A DNA stretch of 50,069 bases from Planctomycetota bacterium (GCA_035574235.1 DATLZA010000111.1:1-50069); one strand, 5' to 3'. Shown: positions 13,788-22,193, counted from the first letter of the stretch. Numbers and translations are program-made. Notes: generated by a model from the sequence alone, not told the origin.

Positions 13788-15203
13788 TCACTTCGGCGCC
13801 TCCTCCGGACCGCATCGCTCGACGCACCAGGCCTCCCACCGCGCGCGCGCGTCCCGCCGCGCCGCCGCGGACGCCCCCGGCGAGTAGCCGAATCCGTCCT
13901 TGACGAACCGCGCCAGCGCCGCGAACGCCGCCTGCCGGAGCCGCGCCTCCTCGTCGTCCAGGAGCCTCACGAGCGCCCGGAACGCGACCCGCGCGTCCTC
14001 GAAGTTCCCCAGCCCCGCCAGCCGCGTCGCCCGGGCCAGCCCCTCCGCCGCCAGAAGCCGGTCGGCGAGCTTCCCCGATCGCCCCTCCGATCCGCCCAGG
14101 GCGATCCGCGCCAGAGCCGCCTGCGCCTCCGGATAATTCCACGTCGCGTACGCGCCCAGGGCGCGCAGCGCCGCCTGGGCCGCCCGGTCGGACTCGTCGG
14201 ACGCGGCCACGCGCGCCAGCTCCTCGCACGCCGCGCGCCCGAAGGAGACCGTCTCGCACGCCTCGGCCGCGGCCGCGCGCACCCCGGCGCTGCGCGAGCG
14301 CAGCGCCTGGACGATCACGGCGCCGGCCTGAGGTCCGCCGATGCGCTGCAGCGCCAGAAAGGTCGAGCGGCTCCCGAAGAGGCTCTCGGCCTTGGATTTG
14401 TTTTCGAACCAGGACAGCATCTCGCGGTCCCGCGGGGCCGGCTCCACCTGCTTGTGGCGCAGTCCGTGAATCCACAGCATGTAGTCGTCCCGCACGGCGT
14501 CCACCACGCTCTTGTCCGGATGCCCCGCCCCGTCCCAGATGTCCGTGTGGCCGTAGCCGTCGAGCTTCCGGAAGACGTACCGATACCCCATCTCGCGCAG
14601 CTGCCGGCAGGCGTTGCCCGAATTCTGCGGGTTGTCGTTGCCGCCGTGAACGAAGTACCACTCCGGCCGCGTCTCGGACGCCTCCTCCGGGCGGGCCGGG
14701 GCGGTGAAGTTGTAGTACCCGCAGTATCCGACGATGCCGGCGATCTTGTCCTGGTGCTGCCATCCGAACCGGCCCACGAAGCCGGCGCCGTTGGAGCTGC
14801 CCCAGAGGAACACGCGGCGCGGATCGATCGGATAGGTCTCCCGGGCCCAGTCGATGAGCCGCAGGATCACCGGGCCGTCGTCTTCGAGCGTCCATCCCGG
14901 TCCCTTCGACTTGCCGCTGATGACGACGTACTGGTCCGACAGCTTCAGGCGCTCCAGAGCTTCGAGGGTGCCGCCGATGTAGTTGCGTTCGTTGCCGTTC
15001 ATGCCGTGGAAGACGAGCAGGAGTCCCAGGACGCGCGCCCTCGGGTCCCACCGCTCCGGCGCCTGCATCGAGACCCGCAGAAGCGGCCCCTGCCGGTCCC
15101 GAAGCTCCCCTTCGTACCGCCCCGGCCCGCCGGGGCCCTGCCCCCGCGGCGGAGCCTGCACCGCCAGAAGCGCCGCCGCCCCGAACGCCGCGATCCACGT
15201 CAT
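13788..15203 (-). CDS. Secreted alpha/beta-hydrolase (esterase) with C-terminal HEAT-like repeats, paralogue of 6883
   Basis: 471 residues. A signal peptide (about 1-16) and Gly/Pro-rich linker precede the hydrolase domain: FHGMNGNERN, nucleophile in WGSSNGAGF, HGGNDN and the catalytic-His region GYGHTDIW. The C-terminal half is helical repeats, with blocks shared with the paralogue (YPEAQAALARIA, LLDDEEARLRQAAFAAL, FVKDGFGYSPG). It starts four bases inside the upstream esterase gene (ATGA), so the two are coupled. The common architecture across the two copies suggests the repeats hold substrate or partner proteins. Substrate unknown. Confidence 0.85.
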   Translation of the reverse strand: MTWIAAFGAAALLAVQAPPRGQGPGGPGRYEGELRDRQGPLLRVSMQAPERWDPRARVLGLLLVFHGMNGNERNYIGGTLEALERLKLSDQYVVISGKSKGPGWTLEDDGPVILRLIDWARETYPIDPRRVFLWGSSNGAGFVGRFGWQHQDKIAGIVGYCGYYNFTAPARPEEASETRPEWYFVHGGNDNPQNSGNACRQLREMGYRYVFRKLDGYGHTDIWDGAGHPDKSVVDAVRDDYMLWIHGLRHKQVEPAPRDREMLSWFENKSKAESLFGSRSTFLALQRIGGPQAGAVIVQALRSRSAGVRAAAAEACETVSFGRAACEELARVAASDESDRAAQAALRALGAYATWNYPEAQAALARIALGGSEGRSGKLADRLLAAEGLARATRLAGLGNFEDARVAFRALVRLLDDEEARLRQAAFAALARFVKDGFGYSPGASAAARRDARARWEAWCVERCGPEEAPK

Positions 15204-16384
15204 CGTTCCCGCTCCCGGGCGCCGCCGGGCGCCCTCTCCTTGAGAAAGTGCTCGAAAAAGAGACTCACGAGTTCGTTCGCTTCCGGAGTGATCTTGTGCG
15301 TCGGACGGTTGGCCATCCCCACCCGGTTCTCGAAGCCGAGCAGCCGGTGGACGGCCACGGTATGGTTGAGGGCCTTCCACCGCGAGGGCGGATCCTCGGA
15401 CCCGGCCGCCACGAAGAACGGACGCGGGGCGATGAGCGCGTGCACCTCGTGCAGATCCATGCCGCGCTCGATCATCGTCTTGTACGCCCCCGTGCGGGGA
15501 CTCTCCGGACGGATCACGCCGCGCGGGCGCGGCTCCCGGCCCGCCTCGTACCCCAGGTACCAGGGCTCCCAGTAGTTCACGTTCGGACGCGCCTCGTCGA
15601 AGACGATGCCGGGATCGGACACGGCCACGGCCGCGAACTTGTCCCAGAGCGCTCCCGCGAAGAGGGCCCATTTCCCTCCGTACGAGTGCCCCACGACCCC
15701 GATGCGCGCGGGGTCCACGTCCGGCCGCCGGGCCAGAACGGTGTACGCGTTGGCCGCGACGTACGCGAGGTGGGACAGCGGCTGATGCTGCGCCCGCTCG
15801 GCCGTCGGATAGTAGAGATCCGCGTTCGGCCGGGGAGGAGTCGGGTTCTGTCCCACGCACAGCGCCACGAAGCCGCGCCGGGCCAGCTGATAGCCGAAAT
15901 CGTTCTGGCCGCGCCGCGATTCCCGCAGGCCCGCCCCGTCGTCGGGATAATAAAAGACGTCCACGATCCCCGGAAACGGCCCTTTCCCCTTCGGGACCAG
16001 GAGATACGCGCTCGACTTGCGTCCCGGCGCCGTCTCGAATTCGATGCGGTGCCGCGTGAACTCCGGAAGTTCCTCCGTGTACTCGACGTCGACGGCGGGG
16101 TTCTCCAGAAGCGGCGGCCAGGGGCCCAGAAGCTCCGTCCACTCCCTCAGGATCTCCGCGCGGCGCTCGCGCCACTCCTCGGGCGTCCGCACCGGGCGCC
16201 CGTCCTTGAACTTCAGAAGCGGGCGGTAGGTTCCGAAGTCGTCCTTGAACTCGGGCGGCGGCGTAAAGCAGGGCGCCAGACGCGCCCATGTCTCGCGCCG
16301 CGCCGTCCCGTCGCGGGACTCCTGAGCCGCCCCGCCCGCCGCGGCGAGGATCCCGAGCGTAACCGCCGCCCACATTCGCCTCAT
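15200..16384 (-). CDS. Secreted alpha/beta-hydrolase, acetyl-xylan-esterase-like
   Basis: 394 residues with a signal peptide (about 1-20, ending GGAAQ). The N-terminal domain carries WRERRAEILREWTELLGPWP, typical of the acetyl xylan esterase / dienelactone-hydrolase-like secreted proteins common in Planctomycetes. The catalytic set is nucleophile Ser in VGHSYGG, Asp in AGSEDPP and His in RPTHKIT. It is first of a two-gene operon with the HEAT-esterase (ATGA overlap). It probably removes ester groups from polysaccharide; exact specificity cannot be read from sequence. Confidence 0.85.
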   Translation of the reverse strand: MRRMWAAVTLGILAAAGGAAQESRDGTARRETWARLAPCFTPPPEFKDDFGTYRPLLKFKDGRPVRTPEEWRERRAEILREWTELLGPWPPLLENPAVDVEYTEELPEFTRHRIEFETAPGRKSSAYLLVPKGKGPFPGIVDVFYYPDDGAGLRESRRGQNDFGYQLARRGFVALCVGQNPTPPRPNADLYYPTAERAQHQPLSHLAYVAANAYTVLARRPDVDPARIGVVGHSYGGKWALFAGALWDKFAAVAVSDPGIVFDEARPNVNYWEPWYLGYEAGREPRPRGVIRPESPRTGAYKTMIERGMDLHEVHALIAPRPFFVAAGSEDPPSRWKALNHTVAVHRLLGFENRVGMANRPTHKITPEANELVSLFFEHFLKERAPGGARERER

Positions 16385-16513
16385 CCGAGAATGTCCTTTC
16401 GCCGTTCCGCGCGTGCCGGTCCGACTCCCCCGGGCGATCGCCCGCCCCTATTCCATACGGCAGGCGGGCGGCCGGGGATTCCATTTTCCTGTCGACGCGG
16501 CGCGCCCGGCCGG

Positions 16514-16524
16514 TATAAATTGTA
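16514..16524. promoter_or_regulatory. Overlapping divergent -10 elements TATAAA / TACAAT
   Basis: On the plus strand TATAAA (16514-16519) ends nine bases before the CAP-lipoprotein ATG. On the minus strand TACAAT (16524-16519) shares a base with it and points at the esterase operon, leaving a leader of about 130 nt there. The plus-strand element is convincing; the minus one is tentative. Confidence 0.5.
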
Positions 16525-16528
16525 CGGG

Positions 16529-17110
16529 ATGCGCTTCGGGGTTCTCGCCCTGGCCCTCCTGGCCGCCGCGGGCTGCACGTCGGAGGACGAGCCGGACCTC
16601 CGCCGCGCCGTCGGATCGTACGACTCCGGAAGCTCCGGCGACGGGATGGAGGGCGCCACGCTCTCCTACTCCAACGGCCATCCGCTCAACTGGCTCACGG
16701 ACGATCCCGTCGCGCTCGCCTTCGAGGACGAGGTCCTGACGCTCGTCAACCGGCACCGCGTGGCGTCGGGGGCGCCGGCGCTCGTCATGGACGTCTCGCT
16801 GCGGCGCGCCGCCCGCGGACACAGCCGCCACATGCGCGCGGACAGTCACAATTTCTTCGCCCACACCAACCCCGAGGGGGATTCGCCCGGAACGCGCCTC
16901 ACCCGCAACGGAATCGTCTGGGAACGCATGGGCGAAAACATCGCCTCCGGATATCCGGACCCGGCGTCCGTCTTCGCCGGATGGATGAACTCCCCCGGCC
17001 ACCGCGCCAACATCGAGAACGCCGCCTGGACGCTCACGGGCGTCGGCTACCAGCCCGGCGCCGGTCCCGGCGACTACACGGATTACTGGACGCAGGTCTT
17101 CGTCCGCTGA
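16529..17110 (+). CDS. CAP/SCP-domain lipoprotein
   Basis: 193 residues. A lipobox LLAAAGC (Cys about 16) predicts a lipid-anchored envelope protein. The CAP domain (about 70-193) shows HNFFAHTNPEGDSPGTRL, GENIASGY and WMNSPGHRANI, the conserved cysteine-rich secretory protein motifs, and the cleft His and Glu are present. Bacterial CAP proteins are thought to act in envelope or matrix binding; no enzymatic role is established. The ATG follows a TATAAA by nine bases with no Shine-Dalgarno. A second CAP gene follows 44 bp downstream. Confidence 0.9.
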   Translation: MRFGVLALALLAAAGCTSEDEPDLRRAVGSYDSGSSGDGMEGATLSYSNGHPLNWLTDDPVALAFEDEVLTLVNRHRVASGAPALVMDVSLRRAARGHSRHMRADSHNFFAHTNPEGDSPGTRLTRNGIVWERMGENIASGYPDPASVFAGWMNSPGHRANIENAAWTLTGVGYQPGAGPGDYTDYWTQVFVR

Positions 17111-17154
17111 CCTCGCGGGCGTTGCCGCGGAACGTCCGCCGCCGGAGGGGATCC

Positions 17155-18399
17155 ATGAGGATGGAGGGCCGTCCCCGGACGGCCCGGCACGCCTTCGGCA
17201 TGGGCACGAACCGCCTCACGCCCTGGCTGGCCGCGGGAGTGCTGTTCGCCGGCGCGCCCCCCCGGCTTCCCGCGCAGCAATACGACCACGGGGACCCCAC
17301 GCCGGACGAACAGCTCGTCCTGGAGCGGATCAACCGCGCCCGCGCCAACCCGGACGCCGAGGGCGCCCGCCTGGGTCTGGACCTCCGCGAGGGCTTGCCT
17401 CCCGGGGAGGCCGCCGGTCTGGGCCCGCGCCCTCCGCTGGCCTTCCACGCGGCCCTGCTCGCCGCCGCCCGCGCCCACGCGCGCGACATGCACGCGCGCC
17501 ATTTCTTCGATCACGTCAATCCGGACGGACTCGGTCCCGGCGAACGCGCCCGCCGCGCCGGCTACGCGTGGACCCGCGTGGGGGAAAACATCGCCGCCGG
17601 CTCCAGCCCCGCCCTCCACACCCCGGCCTACCTCCAGGACCTCCTCATGATCGACGCCGGCGTCGACGGGCGCGGCCACCGGAGAAACCTCCTGGATCTT
17701 TCCGCCTCCACGCCCCCTCCGCCCGTCTTCCGGGAAATCGGCGTCGCCTACTTCGCTTCTCCGGAGCCCAATCTCCAGGGATTCCGCGCGTTTCTCACGC
17801 AGGATTTCGGACACCGGGCCGGCGCTCCGCCCCTGCTCGTGGGGGTCGTCTACGACGACCTCGACGGGGACGGTTTCTACGATCCCGGCGAGGGCATGCC
17901 GGGCGTCCGCATCGCGACCGATCGCGGCGCCGCCTTCGCCGTCACGTCCGCCTCGGGCGGCTACGCCTGCCCCGTGCCGGCCGACGGCGTCGTCACCGCA
18001 CGCCCCCTCGCGGAGGGAGCCGCCTGGGCCCCCTCCGTGGTCCGCAAGGCGCTCCTGACCGGCGAGAACGTGAAGCTCGACTTCCTGAGGAGCGACGCCG
18101 TGGACACGGACGCCGACGGCATGCCCGACGCCTGGGAACGCCGCCACGGGCTGGACCCCGCCGCCGCGGAGGACGCCCCGCGGGACGCCGACGGCGACGG
18201 CTTCGCCAACCTCGAGGAATTCCAGTTTGGAACTCTGCCGCGAGACTCGGCTTCGTTCCCCGGGGCGCCGCCGCCCCTCCCGCCGACCGGATCCCCGCCC
18301 CCGGAAGACGGCGGGACTTCGGGCCGCTGCGGCCTCCTGGGTCCCGAGGCTCTCCTGATTCTCCTCGGGGCGGCGCGGGGGCGCCGGAGGAGATCGTGA
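17155..18399 (+). CDS. Secreted CAP-domain protein with SdrD-B-like and calcium-binding repeats and a C-terminal sorting tail
   Basis: 414 residues, ATG at 17155 after GGAGGGG. The N-terminal signal segment is followed by a divergent CAP domain (FFDHVNPDGLGPGERA, GENIAAG, GRGHRRN). Next comes a Gly/Asp-rich beta domain (DDLDGDGFYDPGEGMPGV, about 240-310) like SdrD-B repeats, then thrombospondin type-3-like Ca2+ motifs (DTDADGMPDAWE, DADGDGFANLEE). The end is a Pro-rich linker, Cys in SGRCGLLGPEALLILLG, and a basic RRRRS tail, a layout like MYXO-CTERM or GlyGly-CTERM sorting signals. It is probably processed and lipidated or anchored at the surface. The stop overlaps the next gene (GTGA). Confidence 0.85.
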   Translation: MRMEGRPRTARHAFGMGTNRLTPWLAAGVLFAGAPPRLPAQQYDHGDPTPDEQLVLERINRARANPDAEGARLGLDLREGLPPGEAAGLGPRPPLAFHAALLAAARAHARDMHARHFFDHVNPDGLGPGERARRAGYAWTRVGENIAAGSSPALHTPAYLQDLLMIDAGVDGRGHRRNLLDLSASTPPPPVFREIGVAYFASPEPNLQGFRAFLTQDFGHRAGAPPLLVGVVYDDLDGDGFYDPGEGMPGVRIATDRGAAFAVTSASGGYACPVPADGVVTARPLAEGAAWAPSVVRKALLTGENVKLDFLRSDAVDTDADGMPDAWERRHGLDPAAAEDAPRDADGDGFANLEEFQFGTLPRDSASFPGAPPPLPPTGSPPPEDGGTSGRCGLLGPEALLILLGAARGRRRRS

Positions 18400-18935
18400 C
18401 GCCCGTCCGCACGCCCCGAACCGCGGCGGTCCTCATCCCGCCCGAGACGCAATGGGAGCCCATTCAGCGACTCCGGCGGATCCACGACCGCCAGGTGGGA
18501 CGCTGGATGCCGCACATCACGCTCCTTTTCCCCTTCCGCCCGGAGGAAACGTTTCCGGACCTTCTGCCCCGGGCGGCCGAAGCGGCCGCCTCGGTGCGGC
18601 GCTTCACCGTCACGCTGGCGGAGTTCCGTTTCTTCGATCACGGGGACGAGCGCTCGACGATCTGGCTGGCTCCGGAGCCGTCCGAGCCGGTCCGCCGCCT
18701 CCAGGCGGCGCTCCGCGAACGGTTCCCGGACTGCAACGACGTCGCGCGCTTCCCGCAGGGATTCACGCCCCACCTGAGCGTGGGTCAGGTCCGGGGCCGG
18801 GCGGCCCGGGACGCGCTCCTGGCCCGGCTGCGCGCCGAGTGGACGCCCCTCGAGTTCCCCGTCCTCGAGGTGGCCCTCATCGCGCGCCCGGCGGACGGTC
18901 CGTTCGCCGTGCGACACCGGCTGCCGTTGGGCTGA
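18396..18935 (+). CDS. 2H phosphoesterase (LigT / ThpR-like RNA 2',3'-cyclic phosphodiesterase)
   Basis: 179 residues, GTG start overlapping the CAP gene stop and preceded by GGAGGAG. Two catalytic H-x-T/S motifs are present: PHITLLFPF (about residue 40) and PHLSVGQV (about 128), spaced as in LigT/2'-5' RNA ligase-like proteins. Such enzymes open 2',3'-cyclic phosphates on RNA. The overlap with a secreted-protein gene is probably only compact packing. It may belong functionally with the phosphoesterase and nucleotidyltransferase downstream. Confidence 0.88.
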   Translation: MTPVRTPRTAAVLIPPETQWEPIQRLRRIHDRQVGRWMPHITLLFPFRPEETFPDLLPRAAEAAASVRRFTVTLAEFRFFDHGDERSTIWLAPEPSEPVRRLQAALRERFPDCNDVARFPQGFTPHLSVGQVRGRAARDALLARLRAEWTPLEFPVLEVALIARPADGPFAVRHRLPLG

Positions 18936-18992
18936 GCCCCGAATCCGCGTTGCACGGCGCCGAGCCGAGGATCCGTTCTTTCAGGGAACGCC

Positions 18993-19754
18993 ATGCCGCG
19001 CCGCCCGGGCCCCCTCCGGATCGCCGCCGTCGGCGACACGCACTGCCGAAAGACCTCCCACGGCGCCTTCCAGCGCCTGTTTTCGGCGATGGCGCAGGAA
19101 GCGGACGTGCTGTGCCTCTGCGGCGACCTGACCGACTTCGGGCTGCCCGACGAGGCGCGCGTCCTGGCCCAGGAGCTGGGGGCGGCCGGCAAAGCGCCGG
19201 TCGTGGCCGTGCTGGGCAACCACGATTACCAGTCCGGCAAGGAGGAGGACGTCCGCGCGATCCTGACGGAGGCCGGAGTGCGGGTCCTGGACGGAGATTC
19301 CTGGGAGATCGACGACGTCGGGTTCGCGGGCGTCAAGGGGTTCTTCGGCGGCTTCGGGGAGCGGATGCTTCAGGCGTGGGGGGAGGAAACCACCAAGCGG
19401 ATCGTCCACGAGGCCATGGAGGAGGCGCTCAAGCTCGAGTCGGCGCTGGCGCGTCTGAAGACGGCGCGGCGCGTGGTGCTCCTGCATTATGCGCCCGTGG
19501 CCGGCACGGTGGAGGGCGAGCCGCGGGAGATCTATCCCTTTCTGGGATCGAGCCGCCTGGAGGAGCCGCTCCACCGGCATCCCGTGAGCGCGGTCCTCCA
19601 CGGGCACGCCCACTACGGCAGTCCGGAGGGTCACACGGCGCTCCGCGTGCCGGTCTACAACGTGGCCCTCCCGCTGCTGCGGAGGATCCATCCCGAACGC
19701 CCGCCCTACCGGCTGATCGAGGTCGCGGGGAAGGCCAATCACCATGGACGCTGA
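18993..19754 (+). CDS. Calcineurin-like metallophosphoesterase
   Basis: 253 residues with the full metal-binding set: GDTH (about 14), CGDLTD (about 43), GNHD (about 72) and GHAH (about 206), plus a His in LLHYAP. No signal peptide, so it is cytosolic. The family includes phosphodiesterases of nucleotides and phosphoproteins; the specificity is not apparent. Its last 11 bases overlap the start of the next gene. Confidence 0.9.
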   Translation: MPRRPGPLRIAAVGDTHCRKTSHGAFQRLFSAMAQEADVLCLCGDLTDFGLPDEARVLAQELGAAGKAPVVAVLGNHDYQSGKEEDVRAILTEAGVRVLDGDSWEIDDVGFAGVKGFFGGFGERMLQAWGEETTKRIVHEAMEEALKLESALARLKTARRVVLLHYAPVAGTVEGEPREIYPFLGSSRLEEPLHRHPVSAVLHGHAHYGSPEGHTALRVPVYNVALPLLRRIHPERPPYRLIEVAGKANHHGR

Positions 19755-20517
19755 GGCGCGGCGCGCGTTCTACGGGCGGGCGCTGGAGGCCTTTCGCCGG
19801 GCGGGAATCCCGTTCCTGATCGGCGGGGCGTACGCCATGCGCTTTTTCGCCGACGTGCGGCGCGAAACCAAGGACCTGGACGTCTTCATCCGGGAGGCGG
19901 ACTGGCCGGTCGTGCGCGACCTCTTCGAGGGCCTGGGATACCGGACCCGGCTGGTCTCCCGTTTCTGGCTGGCCAAGGTCGCCGAGGGCGAGTGGGTCAT
20001 CGACCTCATTTTCGGATCCCGCAACGGCATCTGCGTCGTGGACGACGACTGGTTCGAGCACGCGGTCGAGACGGTCCTGTTCGACGCGCCCGTGCGGATG
20101 GTGCCTCTGGAGGAAATGATCTGGTCGAAGGCGTTCGTTATGGAGCGGGACCGCTACGACGGGGCGGACGTGGCGCACCTTTTCGTGCGGCGGGCGGAGG
20201 AGATCCGCTGGGCGCGCCTGATCGCCCGTTTCCGGGGACACGAGGCCGTGCTCCTGAGCCACCTGATTCTCTTCACCTTCATCTATCCCTCCGAACGCGG
20301 GCGCATCCCCGCGGACGTGTTCCGGACGCTCCTTTCGCGCTGGCGCCGGGCCGCGGCCCCGGAGGCTCCCCTGTGCCGAGGGACGCTCCTTTCACAGATT
20401 CAATATCTCCCCGACCTGCGCCGCGGATATCTCGACGCGCGCCTGCGGCCCTTCGGGAAGCTCGCCGCCGAGCAGGTGGAGGAGGAAGAGCGGGGATCCG
20501 CGCCCCACGCGGGGTAG
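19744..20517 (+). CDS. Nucleotidyltransferase-fold protein (MNT/AbiEii-like)
   Basis: 257 residues. The N-terminus reads IPFLIGGAYAMRFFADVRRETKDLDVFIRE, where GGA-x-A plus T-K-D-L-D-V give the G-G and D-x-D metal motif of minimal nucleotidyltransferases; a third acidic position appears in WVIDLIF. The rest is helical with IWSKAFVMERDRYDGADVAHL, typical of predicted nucleotidyltransferases of unknown substrate. It overlaps the metallophosphoesterase by 11 bp, so the two are co-translated. No cognate toxin or antitoxin partner is seen, so a toxin-antitoxin role is unlikely. Confidence 0.8.
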   Translation: MDAEARRAFYGRALEAFRRAGIPFLIGGAYAMRFFADVRRETKDLDVFIREADWPVVRDLFEGLGYRTRLVSRFWLAKVAEGEWVIDLIFGSRNGICVVDDDWFEHAVETVLFDAPVRMVPLEEMIWSKAFVMERDRYDGADVAHLFVRRAEEIRWARLIARFRGHEAVLLSHLILFTFIYPSERGRIPADVFRTLLSRWRRAAAPEAPLCRGTLLSQIQYLPDLRRGYLDARLRPFGKLAAEQVEEEERGSAPHAG

Positions 20518-20543
20518 GCCCCCGGGATACGGAAGAAATGTCC

Positions 20544-20573
20544 TTGCATTCGCGGTCCCCGGCGGGCTATAGT
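20544..20573 (+). promoter_or_regulatory. Promoter of the RRM gene
   Basis: TTGCAT (20544-20549), an 18-bp spacer and TATAGT (20568-20573) give a start near 20580 and an untranslated leader of about 95 nt ending in a TTTTAAGGATG Shine-Dalgarno region. Long leaders are common on cold-inducible RNA-binding protein genes; no specific structure was identified here. The remaining 20518-20674 sequence holds no gene. Confidence 0.6.
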
Positions 20574-20674
20574 GAGAAGCGTTGGGAAGTCCGGTTCGAC
20601 TGCTCGCGACGCACGTCTCGACGATCCGATCCCCTTCCCGTGGCAGTTTCTTTAACGTCCTTTTAAGGATGTAG

Positions 20675-20986
20675 ATGGTGAACATCTACGTGGGCAACCT
20701 GTCGTACGAGGCGACCGAGGACGACCTTCGCCAGGCCTTCGAGGCTTACGGCGAGGTTTCGTCCGTGGCCATCATCAAGGACAAGATGACGGGCCGGTCG
20801 CGGGGATTCGGTTTCGTGGAGATGCCCGACAAGGGGCAGGCTCAGGCCGCCATCCAGGCGCTGAACCTTCAGGAAGTGAGGGGCCGCGCCATGACGGTCA
20901 ACGAGGCCCGTCCGAAGAGCGAAGGCTCGCCGCGCGGCGGCGGAGGCCACGGCTTCGGCGGCGGCCGCGGCCGTCGTTCCTGGTAA
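20675..20986 (+). CDS. RRM-domain RNA-binding protein
   Basis: 103 residues: one RNA recognition motif with RNP2 IYVGNL (about 4-9) and RNP1 RGFGFVEM (about 48-55), then a Gly/Arg tail (GGGGHGFGGGRGRR). This layout matches the glycine-rich Rbp proteins of cyanobacteria, Planctomycetes and others, often cold-induced RNA chaperones. The start ATG follows AAGGA. It is monocistronic, bounded by its own promoter and a strong terminator, in keeping with high expression. Confidence 0.95.
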   Translation: MVNIYVGNLSYEATEDDLRQAFEAYGEVSSVAIIKDKMTGRSRGFGFVEMPDKGQAQAAIQALNLQEVRGRAMTVNEARPKSEGSPRGGGGHGFGGGRGRRSW

Positions 20987-21005
20987 GCACGCGCACGACC
21001 ATCCC

Positions 21006-21044
21006 GAAGGGGCGCTTCCGTCCGGAAGCGCCCCTTCTTTTTTT
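21006..21044 (+). terminator. Strong rho-independent terminator of the RRM gene
   Basis: GAAGGGGCGCTTCCG and CGGAAGCGCCCCTTC form a perfect 15-bp stem (21006-21020 / 21023-21037) around a TC centre, followed by seven T. It begins 20 nt after the RRM stop codon and is the best intrinsic terminator in the window. Confidence 0.95.
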
Positions 21045-21077
21045 CCCCCTGCGCCGGCCCTGCGCCGCCCTGCTACA

Positions 21078-21734
21078 ATGGAACCCGTGACGATCCCGTG
21101 GAGCCCCACCGACCCGGACGGCGTCCGCGGGTTCGAGGTCCCCGGCGAGCGCGCGTGGATCGGCCCCCCTCCCGGCGCCGCCGCCGGAGGCCCCGAGCCG
21201 GAGGGCCCCTTCATCCTCCCCCTGGCCCGCCGGGAGGCGGTCCACGACGTGCACGACCTCATCGAGGAGCTCTGGTCGCGTCTTCTCTTCCGCCTGTGGA
21301 CGTGCGGGCCGGAGCGGTTCCCCGCGTGGGAAGCCGGGACCGTGCTGGAAGCCCTCTGGAGCCTGGCCCGGCGCGACGAAATGCCGCCCGAGATCGCCGG
21401 GTGCTCGCTGCGCTACCTGGAGGAAGGCCGCGTCTGGAAACGTCCCGTTCGGGATTTCGGCGACGCCGTCTTCGAGATTCTCCGCGACGGAGGGCGGCGC
21501 GGACGGGGCGTGGGCGCGGAGCGGGCGGAGGATCTCACGAAGGTCTACCTGCGCGGACTGGCGGGGGACGCGCCCGCGTCCCAGGTCCACGCGTTCCAGC
21601 TCGACCCGGGCTTTTCCTGCTGGTTTCCCCGCGCGGGGCGGGCGGCCGCCTGGGCGATCGCGGGGGCGTCGGAATCGTGGCTGGCGCTCTTTCTGGCGGC
21701 CGACGAGGAGAGCGAGGAGGGGGCGCCGGAGTAG
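21078..21734 (+). CDS. Hypothetical soluble protein
   Basis: Up to 218 residues, no signal peptide or membrane helix. Trp-rich segments (ELWSRLLFRLWTCG, LEALWSLARRDEMP, PGFSCWFPRAG) and an acidic tail (DEESEEGAPE) stand out, but no family was recognised. Two starts are possible: ATG 21078, which overlaps the -10 hexamer TACAAT (21074-21079), and GTG 21087, seven bases after it. The second fits the leaderless pattern of other genes here and would give VTIPWSPTDPDG as N-terminus. It converges on the DUF421 gene with a 6-bp gap. Confidence 0.7.
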   Translation: MEPVTIPWSPTDPDGVRGFEVPGERAWIGPPPGAAAGGPEPEGPFILPLARREAVHDVHDLIEELWSRLLFRLWTCGPERFPAWEAGTVLEALWSLARRDEMPPEIAGCSLRYLEEGRVWKRPVRDFGDAVFEILRDGGRRGRGVGAERAEDLTKVYLRGLAGDAPASQVHAFQLDPGFSCWFPRAGRAAAWAIAGASESWLALFLAADEESEEGAPE

Positions 21735-21740
21735 GCGCCG

Positions 21741-22193
21741 TCAGGCCCCACTCCTTCTCGGAATCACCGCGATCCGCCCGTTCGTCTCCAGGATCGCATA
21801 ATCAATCTCGTCGAGCCGGCCGATCCCCAGGGATTGGCGGGCGGAGTCCAGAATATCCGCCTCGTCCACGCGCTCTTTCACCATGCGGTCCCGGCGAAGA
21901 CGGCCCGCCTCGATGAGGAGCACCGGGACGTTGTCGATGAGCTTCTCGATCTTCTCGAAGCGGCCTTTGAGAAAGAACGCCGCGATGTCCGCAAGGACGA
22001 ACGTGCCCCCTGCGATGACGGCCGCCGTCACGGAGCCGTTCCGCCCCATGAGCGCCTGCTGCGTTCCCTCGGCGATCGTCAGCACGAACACGAAGTCGAA
22101 AGCGGTCATGTCGCTCAGGCTCCGTTTCCCGGAGACCCGAAAGCACAGCAGGAGAAACGCATACACCGTCAGAGCGCGCAGGGCGGGTTTCAT
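21741..22193 (-). CDS. DUF421 (YetF-type) membrane protein
   Basis: 150 residues. Two to three N-terminal membrane helices contain the family signature FRVSGKRSLSDMTAFDFVFVLTIAEGTQQAL. The cytoplasmic C-terminal half (EKLIDNVPVLLIEAGRLRRDRM, then ESILD-like EADILDSARQ and YAILETNGRIAVIPR) is the typical DUF421 small domain. The ATG at 22193 overlaps the stop of the upstream small gene (ATGA). The biochemical role of the family is not established; some members affect spore germination or ion balance. Confidence 0.9.
   Translation of the reverse strand: MKPALRALTVYAFLLLCFRVSGKRSLSDMTAFDFVFVLTIAEGTQQALMGRNGSVTAAVIAGGTFVLADIAAFFLKGRFEKIEKLIDNVPVLLIEAGRLRRDRMVKERVDEADILDSARQSLGIGRLDEIDYAILETNGRIAVIPRRSGA

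Noticed and set aside
19744-20517. The nucleotidyltransferase as half of a toxin-antitoxin pair
   Set aside because: Its overlapping neighbour is a complete metallophosphoesterase, and no HEPN or AbiEi-like partner is nearby.
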